Origin: an uncultured Alphaproteobacteria bacterium
GTDB taxonomy: Bacteria; Pseudomonadota; Alphaproteobacteria; Rs-D84
Direction of reading: 5' to 3'
Length of the DNA stretch: 64,000 nt
Assembly (NCBI GenBank): GCA_944389265.1
Contig: CALXLS010000004.1
Span: forward strand, 1 to 64,000
A program made the position numbers and the translations under genes. The notes beneath the pieces were generated by a model. That model did no database searches. It had not been told where the DNA came from and saw nothing but the letters and a program-made list of their open reading frames with translations. Shown piece after piece: positions 62,522-64,000 of the stretch. How positions within the stretch are numbered: position 1 is the stretch's first letter; every line of letters begins with the position of its first letter.

Positions 62522-63113
62522 ATGTTGTCGGGATTAAGACAAAAGGCAAAGTATGCTAAAACAGGAAGATGTAAAAATTTGATAGCTGTTTTAGAAGACC
62601 CGAGTGATCTAAAGAACATAGGTACAGTTATACGAAATATTAACGCACTTGGTGTTGAAAAGTTGTATATAGTGGATCCAGATAATCGCATCCCGACAGA
62701 GTGGGAAAGTATGCGATAAAATTTTATTAAAAACATCTGTATCTGCGGTAAAATGGACTTTTGTTAAGAAGTTTAAGTCAACAGAAGAATGTTTGGCACA
62801 CTTAGAAAAAAATAAATATGTATCTATTGTAACATCGCCTCATATAAAGGGGAAAACGAATGTTATATTGCAAGACGGTGATTTTACGCAGAAACGTTTA
62901 GCAGTATGGTTTGGAAACGAGGCGCGGGGTATTAGTGATTTAGCTGTTTCTCATAGTGTTGCGTGTGTTAGTATAGAAATGTACGGGATAATAGAAAGTT
63001 TAAATTTGGCTACATCTACTGGTATTGTTTTGTATGAAATAACAAAGCAACGCCGTGCGTATCAGAATTTACACAAAAGGGGGCGCAAAAAAGACCCTGA
63101 AATTGTAAAATAG
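62522..63113 (+). pseudogene. SpoU/TrmH-family RNA methyltransferase, frameshifted
   Basis: Two frames together make one SpoU-type RNA 2'-O-methyltransferase. Frame 1 (62522-62719) has NLIAVLEDPSDLKNIGTVIRN and LGVEKLYIVDPD, then stops at TAA 62717. The second frame, open through that point, reads KILLKTSVSAVKWTFVKKF and continues to 63113 with LAVWFGNEARGISD and ESLNLATSTGIVLYE, the last two SpoU motifs. A +1 shift after codon CGA at 62714 joins them. Either a recent inactivation, a sequencing error or a programmed shift. Confidence 0.8.
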
Positions 63114-63130
63114 AACATATGATTGCTGTT

Positions 63131-63994
63131 TTATCTTTGTCTTGCTACAAGTTTAGAAAGCATTGTTTTTGAATTTGTCCCAAAGCTTTTTAATTTTGGT
63201 GCATTAAAAGATTTGCTTTTTGATTCTGATAAAGCCCAGTCACCAAGGTTTAATAAGTTAGGGAAATTTATATTTTCTATATTTTTAGCTCTGTAAAGGA
63301 AAAAAGGACCTGCTGTAATAAGATTTTTGGCTTCAAAGTCGGTTAATTGTTCATTTGAATACAGAAAGCATGTTTTAGTTTCTTTCAAATTATCTAAATG
63401 AAGTTTTTTAAGTGCCCTATTATTTTGCAGGAAAAAATCATCTGTAATTTGTAGATTAGGTGTATATAGTTCTTCTAAGCATTTATTCAAATATAGGAAG
63501 GAATTGCCTATTTCTAAAACGCTATCAGATTTAAAAGACAGGGCAGTTTCATCATGATATAAAAATTTTTTGCTTATATGTTTTGTTTCATAAAGATTTA
63601 TTCTGATTATATTTCCATGATTTAATTCTAATACAGGTTTTTTATTTGCGAATAAAACGATATTCCCAGTACTTTTATCTTTTTGTATTTGTAATTTTTT
63701 ACCTTGTATTTCTTGTTCTAATACAGCAGGAAAACAATCGGCAAGATAGTGAAGATAAACTCCTTGGTATTGAGTAAAGAAATGTTTGGTTTTCATGTCA
63801 AAAATGAAATAGTCCATCATTAATTCAGAACTTTTATTAATTTCTTTTATCTGGCCATCTTGTGCAATAAAATTTTCCCCGTAGTAAACGTTATTTACCT
63901 CGTAGTTATATTTAAGAATTTGGCCAGCCATAAAGATATATTTTGCTGGTAATTTTTCTTCTTTACTAGAAAAATCCACATTAAAATGTTTCAT
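63131..63994 (-). CDS. LRR-like (BspA-type) repeat protein, possibly partial
   Basis: A protein of about 287 residues, on the right edge of the window; ATG at 63994 has no visible upstream context, so the true start may lie outside. No signal peptide. The C-terminal 130 residues contain about five repeats of 20-24 residues with the pattern F-L-x3-N-x2-L-x2-L-x3-N-L (FLYLNKCLEELYTPNL, FFLQNNRALKKLHLDNL, FLYRAKNIENINFPNL), like BspA/LRR_5 repeats common in gut bacteria and protozoa. Binding role inferred only. Confidence 0.6.
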   Translation of the reverse strand: MKHFNVDFSSKEEKLPAKYIFMAGQILKYNYEVNNVYYGENFIAQDGQIKEINKSSELMMDYFIFDMKTKHFFTQYQGVYLHYLADCFPAVLEQEIQGKKLQIQKDKSTGNIVLFANKKPVLELNHGNIIRINLYETKHISKKFLYHDETALSFKSDSVLEIGNSFLYLNKCLEELYTPNLQITDDFFLQNNRALKKLHLDNLKETKTCFLYSNEQLTDFEAKNLITAGPFFLYRAKNIENINFPNLLNLGDWALSESKSKSFNAPKLKSFGTNSKTMLSKLVARQR

Positions 63995-64000
63995 CAATGC

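Overview
The window is AT-rich chromosomal DNA of a Gram-negative alphaproteobacterium, probably a small-genome, host-associated (gut-type) lineage. Pointers are the alphaproteobacterial SspB, the mreCD-mrdA-rodA-topA-dnaG cluster, rsmG close to parAB, a VirB3/VirB4 pair, a Pal/OmpA/TolC/MacAB envelope set, IF3 with an AUU start codon, and a type-2 (eukaryote-like) isoleucyl-tRNA synthetase. At least two lipoproteins at the left edge and an LRR-like protein at the right edge resemble families common in gut Bacteroidetes. The organism cannot be named from the sequence alone.

Layout. 1-6 kb: two lipoproteins, an ABC-F ATPase, two small secreted proteins and virB4-virB3. 6-8 kb: an AT-rich repeat cluster, rpmJ, a short SufD-like protein, ychF and a candidate sRNA. 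8-16 kb: a tightly packed minus-strand cell-shape/replication cluster mreC-mreD-mrdA-rodA-topA-dnaG. 16.5-20.5 kb: rpmI-rplT, then pheS-pheT. 20.5-22.1 kb: two tandem copies of an unrecognised structured RNA followed by three small secreted proteins, the first two clearly Cys-rich. 22-26 kb: ileS, a membrane Cys-rich protein, nth. 26-33 kb: metG, an unknown gene, queH, fabD, fabG, mnmG and tRNA-Thr, a tRNA/lipid run. 33-35 kb: tRNA-Val, a decayed tRNA-Val copy, a third copy of the RNA, a small HTH-like gene, mreB, rnpA-yidD. 35.6-38.8 kb: accBC and a beta-barrel protein. 38.8-45 kb: sspB, recF, tRNA-Cys and a TolC/MacA/MacB-type exporter. 45-51 kb: gpsA, a TPR protein, rsmG, a HExxH protein flanked by two parS-like palindromes, parAB. 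51-57 kb: pal, a UDG-like protein, infC, xseB, mutS, a paralogous unknown pair, truB, rpsO. 58-59 kb: a minus-strand module of two secreted Cys-rich proteins behind a fourth copy of the RNA, lying between rpsO and pnp. 59-64 kb: pnp, ybaB, tRNA-Val, an OmpA-like lipoprotein, a frameshifted SpoU methyltransferase and an LRR-like protein.

The most striking content is the four-copy RNA (20556-20731, 20772-20955, 33412-33582, and 58875-58696 on the minus strand). Each copy has a 5' hairpin with loop GTGTT (GTATT in copy 4), a long bulged closing stem whose sequence changes with compensation, two internal hairpins, a 15-16 nt near-invariant segment (GAATATATTGAATAAG), and an intrinsic terminator. 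In each copy the 3' strand of the second internal hairpin can also pair with the 5' strand of the terminator, as in a terminator/antiterminator switch. Three of the four copies end 18-28 nt before a start codon: two before operons of secreted Cys-rich proteins and one before a small HTH-like protein. I do not recognise it as a known RNA class. Function is inference; the structure and its compensatory changes are visible in the sequence.
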